IMG/VR virus record: IMGVR_UViG_3300028388_001549
Span: 1 to 44,833 of that record
DNA: 44,833 bases
From: a virus
Reading direction: 5' to 3' (one strand)
Under the pieces are notes generated by a model. The model worked only from the letters and a program-made list of their open reading frames with translations, was not told the DNA's origin and ran no database searches. The translations under genes and the position numbers were made by a program. Positions 21,871-30,514 of the stretch are shown here, piece by piece (positions within the stretch are counted from its first letter, which is position 1; every line of letters starts with the position of its first letter).

Positions 21871-22131
21871 ATGAACGAAGAAAAAAGAATCAGACTTCAG
21901 CACCCGTTGTTGGGTGTTCGTGAATTTGGCGAACAACACGCCAAAAACATCATGTCGATACCAGCGTCCAGTCGTGGAGGTTGGGAATACGCCGACGACG
22001 ATGATGCTGAAGTCGTTAATCAATCAAACGAATCGGATGCCGCTGACCATAGCAGAAATTCAGGAAATCCTGAAGCGGAAGCCAAGCGCAAATCGGGTCG
22101 CAATACCAAAAGCGGTAAAACAAGAAAATAG
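21871..22131 (+). CDS. Small pre-portal protein, 86 residues
   Basis: The product has a structured start (RIRLQHPLLGVREFGEQHA, then KNIMSIPASSRGGWEYAD) and a low-complexity acidic-to-basic tail ending in KSGKTRK. Its last 95 bases overlap the portal start in another frame. The patterned N-terminus suggests a real protein rather than a shadow. No function known; by position it may be a head-assembly accessory. Confidence 0.55.
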   Translation: MNEEKRIRLQHPLLGVREFGEQHAKNIMSIPASSRGGWEYADDDDAEVVNQSNESDAADHSRNSGNPEAEAKRKSGRNTKSGKTRK

Positions 22132-23800
22132 GCTAAAACTTCATTGTGAAGCCACTATTTCAGAGCATGAAGCAAGTGCCGCCGTTACCGATTTTTTTCA
22201 GCTTGTCAAAACGCTTCTTCCAGATGACAAATACAGGATGTTTTTGTCGCTGTTCAGATACCCCGTTCAGACGGTAACGCTGACAGAACGCATCTTCACG
22301 GCTTTGGAAAAGCTGTTCGACGGACGCAATCCTGTTTTTAAATACGAATTTCTGTCACCCGAAGACGCTGACGATTGGGAGTATTACCGAACCAAAGTGC
22401 TGAAGACGTTGAGACGTTGGAAGACTGAAGGTTTTGAAACGATGAAGACGGCAATCAACTCGATTGTCGTTGTTGATTTACCAGAACAGCAGAACGGAGA
22501 ACAGCCAGAACCGTATTTCTATTATTTGCCCGTTGGTTCAGTCATTGATTTTAATGTCGTTGACCATGTTCAATTTGACTGGATTATCTTTAGGCAGGGC
22601 ATGAACCGAATTGCTGTTTTTGACGACGGTTTTTATCGAGTGTTCAATATCAAAGAAGGTTCGTATCTGGAAGTTGACGCAACGCCAGCGATTGAGAACG
22701 AACATGGGCTGGGCTACTGTCCAGCACGTTTTTTCTGGACGACACCACTTTCATACAAGCAACCACAAATCAAGCGTTCACCGCTTTCGACGGTGCTTTC
22801 AAAACTTGATATGTTGTTGTTCTTCATAGTGTCGAATGAACACCTGAATTTGTATGGTCGCTACCCGATTTATTCCGCTTTTGCGACGGATTGTGACTAT
22901 CAGCACGACGAGACGGGCGAGTGGTGCGACAACGGTTTTTTGAAGACCCGTGACGGGTATCACCTTTTGCAGTCGGGTTCACCCAAGCCATGCCCTGTTT
23001 GTCAGAAGCGTCGTTTGGATGGTGCTGGTTCATTCATCGAGATTGACCCACCATCGCCAGCGAATGAAGGTGCTGACCTTCGCAATCCAGTTCAAATCAC
23101 GAAGATTGACCGTGATTCGCTCGATTACAATAATGAAGACATTGACCGTCGAGAAGCGGAAGTTTACACGGCAGTCACGGGGTATCAGGGAATGTCCATC
23201 AACGACAAAGCGGTGAACGAAAAGCAAGTCGTCGCCATTTTTGAAAGTCTCGAAGCGGCATTGAAAACGCCACAACAGAACTTTGAAGCGGTGATGGCAT
23301 GGACAGATGAAACCATTTGTCGTCTTCGATATGGGACTGAAAGTTTTGTTTCCGCTTCCATCAGCTTGGGGACGGAACACTACATAATGACACCGACGCA
23401 ATTGCTGACCATGTATCAGGAAGCAAAGAAAGCAGCGTTCAGCGTGTCAACACTCGATATGTTGGAAGACCGCTATTATGAAACCGAGTTCAGAAACAAT
23501 CCTGAACAATTACAGCGGCAACGCATCTTGAACAACCTTGACCCATTCAGACACAAATCAGATGATGAAGTCTCGAAGATGTACGGTGCAGGGCGTATCG
23601 AGTATCACGATTACATGGTGAAGCTGAATTTCAGTTCTTTCATCATGCGATTTGAAAGAGAGGTCATGCCAATAACCGAATACGGGTTGAACTCAACCTT
23701 TGAACAACGAATCAAGTCAATCAAAGAACAGTTGATTGAGTATGCAAAAGAAATGAAGCCAGATTCTTCAACAATTATTGAACCAATAAATCAAAATTAA
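22037..23800 (+). CDS. Portal protein
   Basis: The 587-residue product starts at the ATG at 22037 (MPLTIAEIQEILK); the frame is open from 21914, but those extra codons lie inside the preceding gene. Portal-like features are the size, the position between terminase and scaffold, the helical stem-like C-terminal half (EAALKTPQQNFEAVMAWTDE, then TPTQLLTMYQEAKKAAFS) and the wing-like beta-rich centre. A Cys cluster at about residues 286-322 (DCDYQHD, EWCDNG, PCPVCQKR) could bind zinc and is an unusual insertion. It forms the DNA entry ring. Confidence 0.75.
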   Translation: MPLTIAEIQEILKRKPSANRVAIPKAVKQENRLKLHCEATISEHEASAAVTDFFQLVKTLLPDDKYRMFLSLFRYPVQTVTLTERIFTALEKLFDGRNPVFKYEFLSPEDADDWEYYRTKVLKTLRRWKTEGFETMKTAINSIVVVDLPEQQNGEQPEPYFYYLPVGSVIDFNVVDHVQFDWIIFRQGMNRIAVFDDGFYRVFNIKEGSYLEVDATPAIENEHGLGYCPARFFWTTPLSYKQPQIKRSPLSTVLSKLDMLLFFIVSNEHLNLYGRYPIYSAFATDCDYQHDETGEWCDNGFLKTRDGYHLLQSGSPKPCPVCQKRRLDGAGSFIEIDPPSPANEGADLRNPVQITKIDRDSLDYNNEDIDRREAEVYTAVTGYQGMSINDKAVNEKQVVAIFESLEAALKTPQQNFEAVMAWTDETICRLRYGTESFVSASISLGTEHYIMTPTQLLTMYQEAKKAAFSVSTLDMLEDRYYETEFRNNPEQLQRQRILNNLDPFRHKSDDEVSKMYGAGRIEYHDYMVKLNFSSFIMRFEREVMPITEYGLNSTFEQRIKSIKEQLIEYAKEMKPDSSTIIEPINQN

Positions 23801-23802
23801 TT

Positions 23803-24315
23803 ATGGAAGGCTACAATTGGAATGTATCAAAATATGACCGATTCTTTTTTAATGCTATTGAGGTAACAGATAGACTTGATTTAAACAACGTTACTGACAG
23901 AAATCTTCAGTCAGAATTGTACCCCGTGATTCCATATGCAAAAAAAATGACGGCTTTGTGGATGCGGAATTGTGATTGGCAAGGCTCAAATTTTTCATCG
24001 TTGAAATTGGAAGATGTTTCAGAAACATTGATTCAATGCTGGTTTGATAATGGGTCAAATATGCCAGTTGATATTCCATTGTCTTGGGCGGCTTGCACAA
24101 AATTGGGATTGTTAAAATTCCCTTCAGCAAATTTTGATGTCAACGAAATAAATTTATTGCTGCAAAATTCATTGGCAGCAATCCAAGCCGGAATGGGGTC
24201 TGAAGCCACAGGCACAAAAAAAATACAAATCAACGGAACAAACGCTATTCCTACCGACACCGCAACTATCACCGCTTTAGAAAGTGCGGGTTGGGTAATT
24301 GAGCGAAATTCATAA
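23803..24315 (+). CDS. AT-rich hypothetical protein between portal and scaffold
   Basis: The 170-residue product has no portal or scaffold features. Its codons are visibly richer in A and T than its neighbours (many AAT, TTT, ATT). It contains short repeats of leucine/asparagine spacing (MTALWMRNCDWQGSNFSSLK, CTKLGLLKFPSANFDV) and ends with IQINGTNAIPTDTATITALE, which resembles the end of leucine-rich surface-type phage proteins. This looks like a late insertion (moron) in the head module. The assignment is weak. Confidence 0.55.
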   Translation: MEGYNWNVSKYDRFFFNAIEVTDRLDLNNVTDRNLQSELYPVIPYAKKMTALWMRNCDWQGSNFSSLKLEDVSETLIQCWFDNGSNMPVDIPLSWAACTKLGLLKFPSANFDVNEINLLLQNSLAAIQAGMGSEATGTKKIQINGTNAIPTDTATITALESAGWVIERNS

Positions 24316-24342
24316 TTATTAACCTCTAAATTTTGAACTCTT

Positions 24343-24852
24343 ATGTCTAAGCAAGAAAGACGGGATTTGATTGATAAATTGGTTGCTGACGGGCAGTTGT
24401 CCGCAGACGAAATCATCAATCAGGTCGCACAAGAAAGCGGCGTTCAGCCAGCAACCGTTCGCAAAGATGTCAGCGAACTTTATCCGAATCTATTGACCGA
24501 AGGTTACGACACGTCTGAAGCGTCGGCAGATGAAACCCCTGAAGCTAAGGTTGTCGAATTTGAATCGACTGGAAACCCAGAAATGGACAAAGGTCGTGTG
24601 ACTTCGTACACGGTGCCAGAAGGGGAAGAAAATATCGTTCACGCTGAAATCGAAAAGGTGTCGTTTGCTCGTTCAGGTGCTACCGCAGGGCGCAAGACTT
24701 CACGACCAACGGTTCAGAAGTTCGACATTCGTGCATGGAACAATTTCAGAAAGAACGCCCGAAATCTGGGCTATTCTTACGTCAAGGTTCTTCATGCCCC
24801 AGAAGGAGTTGACACCAGCGTTGTTGAACAGAAAGCCGTCGAACAAAAGTAA
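24343..24852 (+). CDS. Hypothetical head-module protein, 169 residues
   Basis: The N-terminal 55 residues are helical with a possible helix-turn-helix (LVADGQLSADEIINQVAQES, TVRKDVSELYP), the middle is acidic and disordered, and the end (FDIRAWNNFRKNARNLGYSY) is basic. No family recognised. The leader TTAACCTCTAAATTTTGAAC is of the second type. By position it may assist head assembly. Confidence 0.55.
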   Translation: MSKQERRDLIDKLVADGQLSADEIINQVAQESGVQPATVRKDVSELYPNLLTEGYDTSEASADETPEAKVVEFESTGNPEMDKGRVTSYTVPEGEENIVHAEIEKVSFARSGATAGRKTSRPTVQKFDIRAWNNFRKNARNLGYSYVKVLHAPEGVDTSVVEQKAVEQK

Positions 24853-24898
24853 TTCATTAACCCCACAATTTTCAAACTCTTAAAACAAGGGACGTTTT

Positions 24899-25900
24899 AT
24901 GCTAACGAAAGAACTTTTAAAATCGGACGCAAAGCTGGCGGGTCTTACCGACGAACAGCTAACCGTAATTGAAACTTTGTCACGCAATGATGAAGACCAA
25001 GTAATTGGTCAGAAAACCAAAGAAATTTGGGATTCTGTTGATACTGACTTGAAACAACTGACTGGAAAAGAGAAGCCAGGGGGGGTCAAATCATACGACC
25101 ACCTGAAAACAGTTGTTACCGAACTGAAGAAAACGGCAGACAGCGCAGGGGATGTCAAGAAACTGACTGACCAAATCAAGACGCTGGAAAACGAAAAAGC
25201 TGACCTTCAGGACAAGTTGAAGAAGGGCAGCAACGACGAAGCGTTGAAGACACAAATCGCATCACTTGAACAACGGGTCAAGGACAAGGAAAGCGAATTG
25301 ACGAAAGTGAAATCAACGCTGGAAGAAGAAAAGACCGCATTGACGAAGAAGCTGGAAACCCAGCAAGCACAAGCGGTTGAACTTCAACTGAACCATGCTT
25401 TCGATGCTCACTTGGTTGACAATAAAATCAAGTTCAAAGGGACTATTCCTGAAGACTTGCTGAAAGAGACGTTGACCAATCGAAAAGCACAACTGATGCA
25501 GACATTGAAGCCCGATTGGGTGGACGACGGAAGCGGCGGTCGAACTTTAGTGTTCCGTGATGACAAAGGGGAAATCATGCGAAACAAAGAAAACGGTCTG
25601 AATCCGTTTACGGCTGGCGAACTCTTTGTTCAAAAAATTGGTGACTTGATTGATGGAGGTCAGCAGCAAAGGGGCGGCGGCACGAAACCACCAGCAGGTG
25701 GCGGCGGTGGCGGCACTCCGACGAATCTTGATTTATCAGGGGTTAAAAATCAGATTCAAGCCGATGAACTCATTGTCAGTCACATTTTGACGAACGAGAA
25801 GATTGCCAAGACAGACCCACAATTCGCCGAACGTCAAAAAGCCATTCGGGAGGAATATAAAGTCGCTGAACTTCCCATTCGTGGTGAAGGCGGCGAATAG
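24899..25900 (+). CDS. Capsid scaffolding protein
   Basis: The 333-residue product lies directly before the major capsid gene. Residues about 90-165 form a long coiled coil (KKLTDQIKTLENEKADLQDK, ASLEQRVKDKESELTKVKST). The C-terminal part has a Gly-rich linker (GGGGGGTP) and a charged helical tail that would contact the capsid. Scaffold proteins guide prohead assembly and then leave. Length and composition fit the phage scaffold family. Confidence 0.75.
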   Translation: MLTKELLKSDAKLAGLTDEQLTVIETLSRNDEDQVIGQKTKEIWDSVDTDLKQLTGKEKPGGVKSYDHLKTVVTELKKTADSAGDVKKLTDQIKTLENEKADLQDKLKKGSNDEALKTQIASLEQRVKDKESELTKVKSTLEEEKTALTKKLETQQAQAVELQLNHAFDAHLVDNKIKFKGTIPEDLLKETLTNRKAQLMQTLKPDWVDDGSGGRTLVFRDDKGEIMRNKENGLNPFTAGELFVQKIGDLIDGGQQQRGGGTKPPAGGGGGGTPTNLDLSGVKNQIQADELIVSHILTNEKIAKTDPQFAERQKAIREEYKVAELPIRGEGGE

Positions 25901-25962
25901 CTTTTTAACCACAGCGACACGGGACGTTGCTATTCATTTTTAACCATTTTTAATTCAGTAAC

Positions 25963-27009
25963 ATGAGTTTGATTAACACACGCCTTCAGGCGTTTCGGGC
26001 AGGAAGCCCACTCGACAAATGGGAAACCCGTGCTTCTCGCTGGGGTTTTCTCGATGCTTTCAAAGCACAAACAGATGACCCAGCAGGCATCATCACCGAA
26101 GATTTGAAGCAAAAGGCGATTGCCGCCGCTGGTTCTCAATTACAAGCACCCGTCATTGACTACGATTCGGGCGTTCAGGTTCAAAACCAAACGATTCCGC
26201 TGGCTATTACGGGCAGTCCATCCACGTCACAATTGGTTGACATCACCTTCACGCACTACTATTGGGGCTTTTTGATTCACCCAGCACAGCATTTCAACAA
26301 CGAAATCAGTATGCAACGGGAGTTCAACGAGCAGATGCGTAAACACATTTACAAGTTCATGGACTTGCTCGATGTCGCCGGTGGTGCTGCAATGGAAGCC
26401 GATAAAACGCAAGTTCTTCAGGATGATTTGGGTGGTCGATACTCGCTGACAGGAAACGTTGTTGTTGCGCCGTTGAGCGAACAGGATGCCGTCGTCGGTG
26501 ACATCAATCCGTTGTTTTCTGGGAATGACTTTTTCGGTCCCGTTCATGTAGTCGCCAACGGTTCAATGGAATCGCACGTTCGTAACCGCTTACTGGAAAA
26601 GGGACAGTTCAACAGCGAGGACAAAACGTACCAGTACAATGACAAGATTTTCCACTTTAGTAACAATCTGGCGAACGGTGCTGGTCACAAAGCGACAGCG
26701 TTTGCACTTCAAGCAGGGGCGGTCGGAATGCTTCAGCAATTTGCACCAGATTGTGTCATGGCGAATCGCACACACAAGCACTTGTGGGACATTGAGACGC
26801 TTCCAATTGCGAACCTTCCGATTGGTGTGTACCAGTACGATGATGCGGTGAACGGTTCTGCTTTGGGTGGTGCAGCGACGGCGCATTTGACGGCGACGAA
26901 AGCTGAAGCGTATGGATTCCATACCGCCGTGGCATTCTTGACACCGTACAACAGCGACCCAGCGACACGTCCATCGTCTATTATGAAAGTGGCAATTGCT
27001 TCCACATAA
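25963..27009 (+). CDS. Major capsid protein
   Basis: The 348-residue product follows the scaffold gene and is followed by a terminator. It has HK97-type character: an N-terminal arm, beta strands (VDITFTHYYWGFLIHPAQHF), a long spine-like helix (MQREFNEQMRKHIYKFMDLL), and a C-terminal A-domain with PVHVVANGSMESHVRN, AFALQAGAVGMLQQFAP and LTATKAEAYGFHTAVAFL. Small residues and balanced charge fit an abundant structural protein. The leader with two TTTTTAAC-like tracts suggests strong translation. Confidence 0.85.
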   Translation: MSLINTRLQAFRAGSPLDKWETRASRWGFLDAFKAQTDDPAGIITEDLKQKAIAAAGSQLQAPVIDYDSGVQVQNQTIPLAITGSPSTSQLVDITFTHYYWGFLIHPAQHFNNEISMQREFNEQMRKHIYKFMDLLDVAGGAAMEADKTQVLQDDLGGRYSLTGNVVVAPLSEQDAVVGDINPLFSGNDFFGPVHVVANGSMESHVRNRLLEKGQFNSEDKTYQYNDKIFHFSNNLANGAGHKATAFALQAGAVGMLQQFAPDCVMANRTHKHLWDIETLPIANLPIGVYQYDDAVNGSALGGAATAHLTATKAEAYGFHTAVAFLTPYNSDPATRPSSIMKVAIAST

Positions 27010-27061
27010 GATGCGGTTGGTGTTCTGACACACCTTCACGTTCGGTTTTTTGGGGTTAATG

Positions 27062-27100
27062 ATGGGGCGGCTGTCCATTTGCGAACGGTCGTCCCATTTC
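27062..27100 (+). terminator. Terminator-like hairpin after the capsid gene
   Basis: ATGGGGCGGC (27062-27071) pairs with GTCGTCCCAT (27088-27097) over 10 bp with two G-U pairs and a 16-nt loop, followed by TTTC. A smaller GGTGT...ACACC stem and a T6 tract lie just upstream (27015-27053). Together they would cut transcription after the capsid gene. Confidence 0.6.
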
Positions 27101-27119
27101 AATATAAAACCATTCAATC

Positions 27120-28256
27120 ATGTATGATGCAGCGCAAATAAAGGCGGAATTACTGGGACTTGTCGGATGGCGGCAAAATCCTGATTCAGACGGTTGGCAG
27201 TTGACCGACATGACCACTTCTTCAACTGGTCTTTGGTTCAACTCGATTCATCCGTTGTTGTCGATTGACAACCTTATCAGTATTTGCCCAGAGTTCGACC
27301 GCATTCACAGCGACCAGTCGGCTATCAATACAGCGTTCACAGCATGGTTGAAGGAGAAAACAGAAGATGCTATCGTCCAAGCAATCGAAGCATGGATTGA
27401 TGAAAAATTTGAAAAGAAGACAGCCAGCAACTTATTGGAGCGTGACAAACTGTTTTCGGTTACAGGTAATTTTGACGATTTGGAATTGTCATCAGGAAAA
27501 GTTGTCGGCATCGAGGTTGTGCCAGCACGTAGTCGGTCGCTATTGACAGAAGTGACGCAAATTGGGGTTCAGTTCAACACGAATCAAATAATTGGCGTAC
27601 ATCTATTCAAAAGCGGTCAGAAAGCACCCGTTCAAACTCAATTGGTCGATTATCAGGGCGACGGTTCTGTTCAATGGGTCAACGTATCATGGAAGCTGGA
27701 CGGAGAAGGCGCATATTTCATCGGGTACGACCAGCGCACCATCACGGGAAATGCCATCAATGGCGTTCGTGATTATACGTGGGACAGACGTGGACTGACA
27801 TCATATCCAACGGGCAGATATTTCAAAGCGACAGCGTTCACGGCTGACGTGCCTGACATCAACAATCTTTGGGACTTGAAAAAGACACATTATTCGGTGT
27901 CCACTAATTACGGATTGAATTTGTGTCTGAATGCTCGATGTGATTACACGTCGTTCATCACCGACCAAAAGAATCTGTTCAAAAGCGTCATTGCCTATCA
28001 GGTAGGAATCAACTTGCTTCGTGAATTGGCTTTCAATCCCGAAAGTCGTGTGAACAGAAACGAAGCGAATGTCGAACGTTCACAAATACTGTATGAAATC
28101 GACGGGGACACGCAAGGTCGAAACGATTCAACGCTTCACGGTCGATACAAAAAGGCGTTGAAGTCAGTATCATTTGACGATTCAGGAATTGACAAAATTT
28201 GCCTTCCATGTCGAAGAAGAAGCATTCGTTTTGGCAGTATCGGCCCAGGGCGATAG
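27120..28256 (+). CDS. Hypothetical virion or connector protein, 378 residues
   Basis: The product lies after the capsid gene. It has helical segments at the start (TAWLKEKTEDAIVQAIEAWI), a beta-rich centre, and a conserved-looking end with SGIDKICLPCRRRSIRFG, including a CLPC pair that I have seen at the end of similar proteins of Bacteroidota phages. The function is unknown; by position it is probably a head-completion or neck component. A 52-residue membrane gene overlaps its last 49 bases. Confidence 0.65.
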   Translation: MYDAAQIKAELLGLVGWRQNPDSDGWQLTDMTTSSTGLWFNSIHPLLSIDNLISICPEFDRIHSDQSAINTAFTAWLKEKTEDAIVQAIEAWIDEKFEKKTASNLLERDKLFSVTGNFDDLELSSGKVVGIEVVPARSRSLLTEVTQIGVQFNTNQIIGVHLFKSGQKAPVQTQLVDYQGDGSVQWVNVSWKLDGEGAYFIGYDQRTITGNAINGVRDYTWDRRGLTSYPTGRYFKATAFTADVPDINNLWDLKKTHYSVSTNYGLNLCLNARCDYTSFITDQKNLFKSVIAYQVGINLLRELAFNPESRVNRNEANVERSQILYEIDGDTQGRNDSTLHGRYKKALKSVSFDDSGIDKICLPCRRRSIRFGSIGPGR

Positions 28257-28366
28257 TCTGGGTTTTCGTCGGTAGCGTTTTCCTTTGGTTTTCGTTCCCG
28301 ATTCAGATGATGCAATTTGTCATCATCCTATGCGTCGCACTATTATTGACATTTTTGATAAAGTAG
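28208..28366 (+). CDS. Hidden 52-residue membrane protein
   Basis: ATG at 28208 (inside the previous gene) to TAG at 28364-28366 encodes a basic start (MSKKKHSFWQYRPR) and two hydrophobic segments (AIVWVFVGSVFLWFSF and FVIILCVALLLTFLI) with a short polar join and a Lys end. The next gene starts one base after its stop, so it fits perfectly between two genes and fills an otherwise empty 111-base gap. It could be a holin-like or assembly-linked membrane protein; nothing more can be said. Confidence 0.6.
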   Translation: MSKKKHSFWQYRPRAIVWVFVGSVFLWFSFPIQMMQFVIILCVALLLTFLIK

Positions 28367-28367
28367 A

Positions 28368-28808
28368 ATGATAACAGCTATCCAAAATATGATTGATGAC
28401 ATCGTTGAAGTTGAGCGTTCAACAGATGCAATCATTTTGGATTTAGTGAAAGACCGTGAACGGGAAGTGATACGCATGAATGTTGATGACCAGCTTTACA
28501 ATGGGTTCAACGCTGACGGGCAACAAATCAGTCCACCGTATCGACCAGCGACCATCAGGAAGAAGCGTCGAAAGGGGCAACCATACGACCGAGTGACTTT
28601 AAAAGACGAAGGCGATTTTCACGCTTCGTTTTTTGTCGTTTACGGAGGTGATGAATTTACATTGAATGCAAAAGACCAGAAGAAAGTCTGGCTGGAACGA
28701 CGATATGGTTCTTCCATTTTTGGATTGACTGAAGAACACATTGACCAATTGCGTGAAATGATTCGTGAACCATTGACTGAAGAACTGAAAAAAAGAATTT
28801 TGACATGA
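28368..28808 (+). CDS. Putative head-tail connector or tail-completion protein, 146 residues
   Basis: The product begins with a helical segment (DIVEVERSTDAIILDLVKDR) and has a central KxxRRxG-type basic loop (TIRKKRRKGQPYDRV), a strand region (FHASFFVVYGGDEFTL) and a terminal helix (QLREMIREPLTEELK). Size and position, two genes after the capsid and before another neck-type gene, match minor connector proteins. It overlaps the next start (TGATT). The assignment rests mainly on context. Confidence 0.55.
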   Translation: MITAIQNMIDDIVEVERSTDAIILDLVKDREREVIRMNVDDQLYNGFNADGQQISPPYRPATIRKKRRKGQPYDRVTLKDEGDFHASFFVVYGGDEFTLNAKDQKKVWLERRYGSSIFGLTEEHIDQLREMIREPLTEELKKRILT

Positions 28809-29380
28809 TTAAAATGCCGACGATACCACAGCCAGTTGACCCAAAATTGATTGATGTTGCATTGCTCGAAATTCAAACGGCATTGACATCAAAATTGTCA
28901 TGGTTGAATCATGCGTTCGGAAAGGCTCAAAAGCTGGTTGAATTGAAAGAAAAACGTCAGGTCAAATTCCCAGCCGTTTACATCGGCAAAGAAGATTATC
29001 TGAAGATGTTTCCTGACAGTCATATCGGAAACTTCACATTCTTCGACATCGAAGACGGTCAAGACATCGCACACATGGGACGACGTGTTCAAGACTATCG
29101 AACAAAAGGCGGTCTGATTGTGTGGTTTGATTTTAGAACTGTTTATCCTAATGACTGGCAACAGCGAACGATTGAGAATGTGAAGTTCGATGTCATTGAA
29201 GCAATCAAAGACACAACGCTGGTTCAGTCGCAAATCAGAATGTCGAAGTCATGGGAACGTGCTGAAGCAATTTACAAAGGATATACTGACAAAGAAATCG
29301 ACAATCAATTTCTGATGCGTCCCTTCGGTGGATTCAGAATTGATTTTGACATCAAATATTTTGACCGTTTAAAATGTTAA
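28805..29380 (+). CDS. Putative tail-completion (neck) protein, 191 residues
   Basis: The product is mixed alpha/beta with strands FPAVYIGKEDYL, GLIVWFDFRTVY and FRIDFDIKYF, resembling tail terminator-type proteins found between connectors and tail genes. The start overlaps the previous stop. No specific family recognised by eye. Confidence 0.55.
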   Translation: MIKMPTIPQPVDPKLIDVALLEIQTALTSKLSWLNHAFGKAQKLVELKEKRQVKFPAVYIGKEDYLKMFPDSHIGNFTFFDIEDGQDIAHMGRRVQDYRTKGGLIVWFDFRTVYPNDWQQRTIENVKFDVIEAIKDTTLVQSQIRMSKSWERAEAIYKGYTDKEIDNQFLMRPFGGFRIDFDIKYFDRLKC

Positions 29381-29383
29381 TTT

Positions 29384-29743
29384 ATGCCAATATTAAAAAG
29401 AGTTGAAATCCGTCGTCGAGGTGGGACAAATACAAATTCTTGGTTTCAATATTTTGAGCCTGAAGTTTATAATTCAGATATGTATGACGACACAAATTTT
29501 GAAATCATTGGAACACCGACAGATGAAGAAGTGACATATCCAACAAGTCCAGTTGTTCCAATAGAGCCAAGCGGTGACGGTGCTGGTGCGACCCGTGTTG
29601 CTGATATTGCTGAACGTGATTCGCTTGACACATCAAATTTTATCAATGGTCATCGTGTTATTTATCCGAACGGTGATGTTGAATATTGGTATGATGATTC
29701 TTGGTCAACAGATGCTGGAATTGGAGATTTACAAATTCAATAA
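29384..29743 (+). CDS. AT-rich virion-type protein with VADIAERDSL motif, 119 residues
   Basis: The product ends with RVADIAERDSLDTSNFINGH, RVIYPNGDVEYWYDDSW, a short domain that recurs in phage tail and virion proteins as VADIAARDAL...Y. Its DNA is visibly more AT-rich than neighbours, so it may have been acquired separately. It sits between the tail-completion and pre-tape-measure genes. Function unknown; a minor tail protein is plausible. Confidence 0.55.
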   Translation: MPILKRVEIRRRGGTNTNSWFQYFEPEVYNSDMYDDTNFEIIGTPTDEEVTYPTSPVVPIEPSGDGAGATRVADIAERDSLDTSNFINGHRVIYPNGDVEYWYDDSWSTDAGIGDLQIQ

Positions 29744-29746
29744 ATT

Positions 29747-30514
29747 ATGACATTAAAATTCAACGGTCACGTTCTCGAAATGTACGACAGTATTCAAGAA
29801 CTTCCAATCACACGCTTTCAGTCGTACAATTTGAATCTGTTGATTGACGGGGGCATCGGGTCAGACCTTGACGCATTCGACAAACACATCAATTCAATTC
29901 GTCAGCTTGTCGTTCGTGATGCAAATGCAGCACAAACGGAATTGACCAACCTTCAGCAAAACATTCGATTTATCATGTCGAAGACGAATCCAAAGCTGAA
30001 CAGTTTTGTCGTAATGATTCGGAAGATTGACGGTCGTGAAATCAAAGACGCTGATTTGACTGAAGATGGTATCGAAGCAATACTGAATGAACTTGGCAAA
30101 AAGAAACTGCCATTCATCAGCGCACGACGGTTTTTGAATGCTATTAAAAAAAAACTTGATACTGAATTTGAGTTCTTTTTTCCGAAGGTAGTGGACAGCG
30201 CAACGACCAAAGAGTTTTACACGCAACTGAAGCGACGAACGATATTGATACTTCAGTCGATAACCGAGAAGCGAGACTTCACAAAAGAGATTGCAGCGAT
30301 TGACGAATTTTTGATGTCTCGATTGAAGCCCAAGAACTATCACGGACGGGAAGGGCTGGAAGTCAAAATGATAAAAGGGTTTGAACAGACGTGTGTTCTT
30401 TTGAAGCAATACAACGTGTCGAACGAGCCAAGAAAGATGACGACGCTTGCCTATTATCAGGCATTGGAAGTCGTGAAAGAACAATTGAAAAAACAGTCTA
30501 AAAACAGACGTTAA
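29747..30514 (+). CDS. Pre-tape-measure protein (tail assembly chaperone position)
   Basis: The 255-residue product matches the family found directly before tape measure genes in Bacteroidota siphophages: LKFNGHVLEMYDSIQELPIT at the start, then SYNLNLLIDGGIGSDLDA. It is helical and charged later on. The position is that of tail assembly chaperones, which help wind the tape measure. A nine-A run (30146-30154) reads KKK in frame; slipping there would give a short product. The next gene follows at once. Confidence 0.6.
   Translation: MTLKFNGHVLEMYDSIQELPITRFQSYNLNLLIDGGIGSDLDAFDKHINSIRQLVVRDANAAQTELTNLQQNIRFIMSKTNPKLNSFVVMIRKIDGREIKDADLTEDGIEAILNELGKKKLPFISARRFLNAIKKKLDTEFEFFFPKVVDSATTKEFYTQLKRRTILILQSITEKRDFTKEIAAIDEFLMSRLKPKNYHGREGLEVKMIKGFEQTCVLLKQYNVSNEPRKMTTLAYYQALEVVKEQLKKQSKNRR

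Noticed and set aside
25910-25936. Hairpin AGCGAC...GTTGCT before the capsid gene as a terminator
   Set aside because: The stem is only six pairs with a wobble, and a strong block just before the capsid gene is unlikely.
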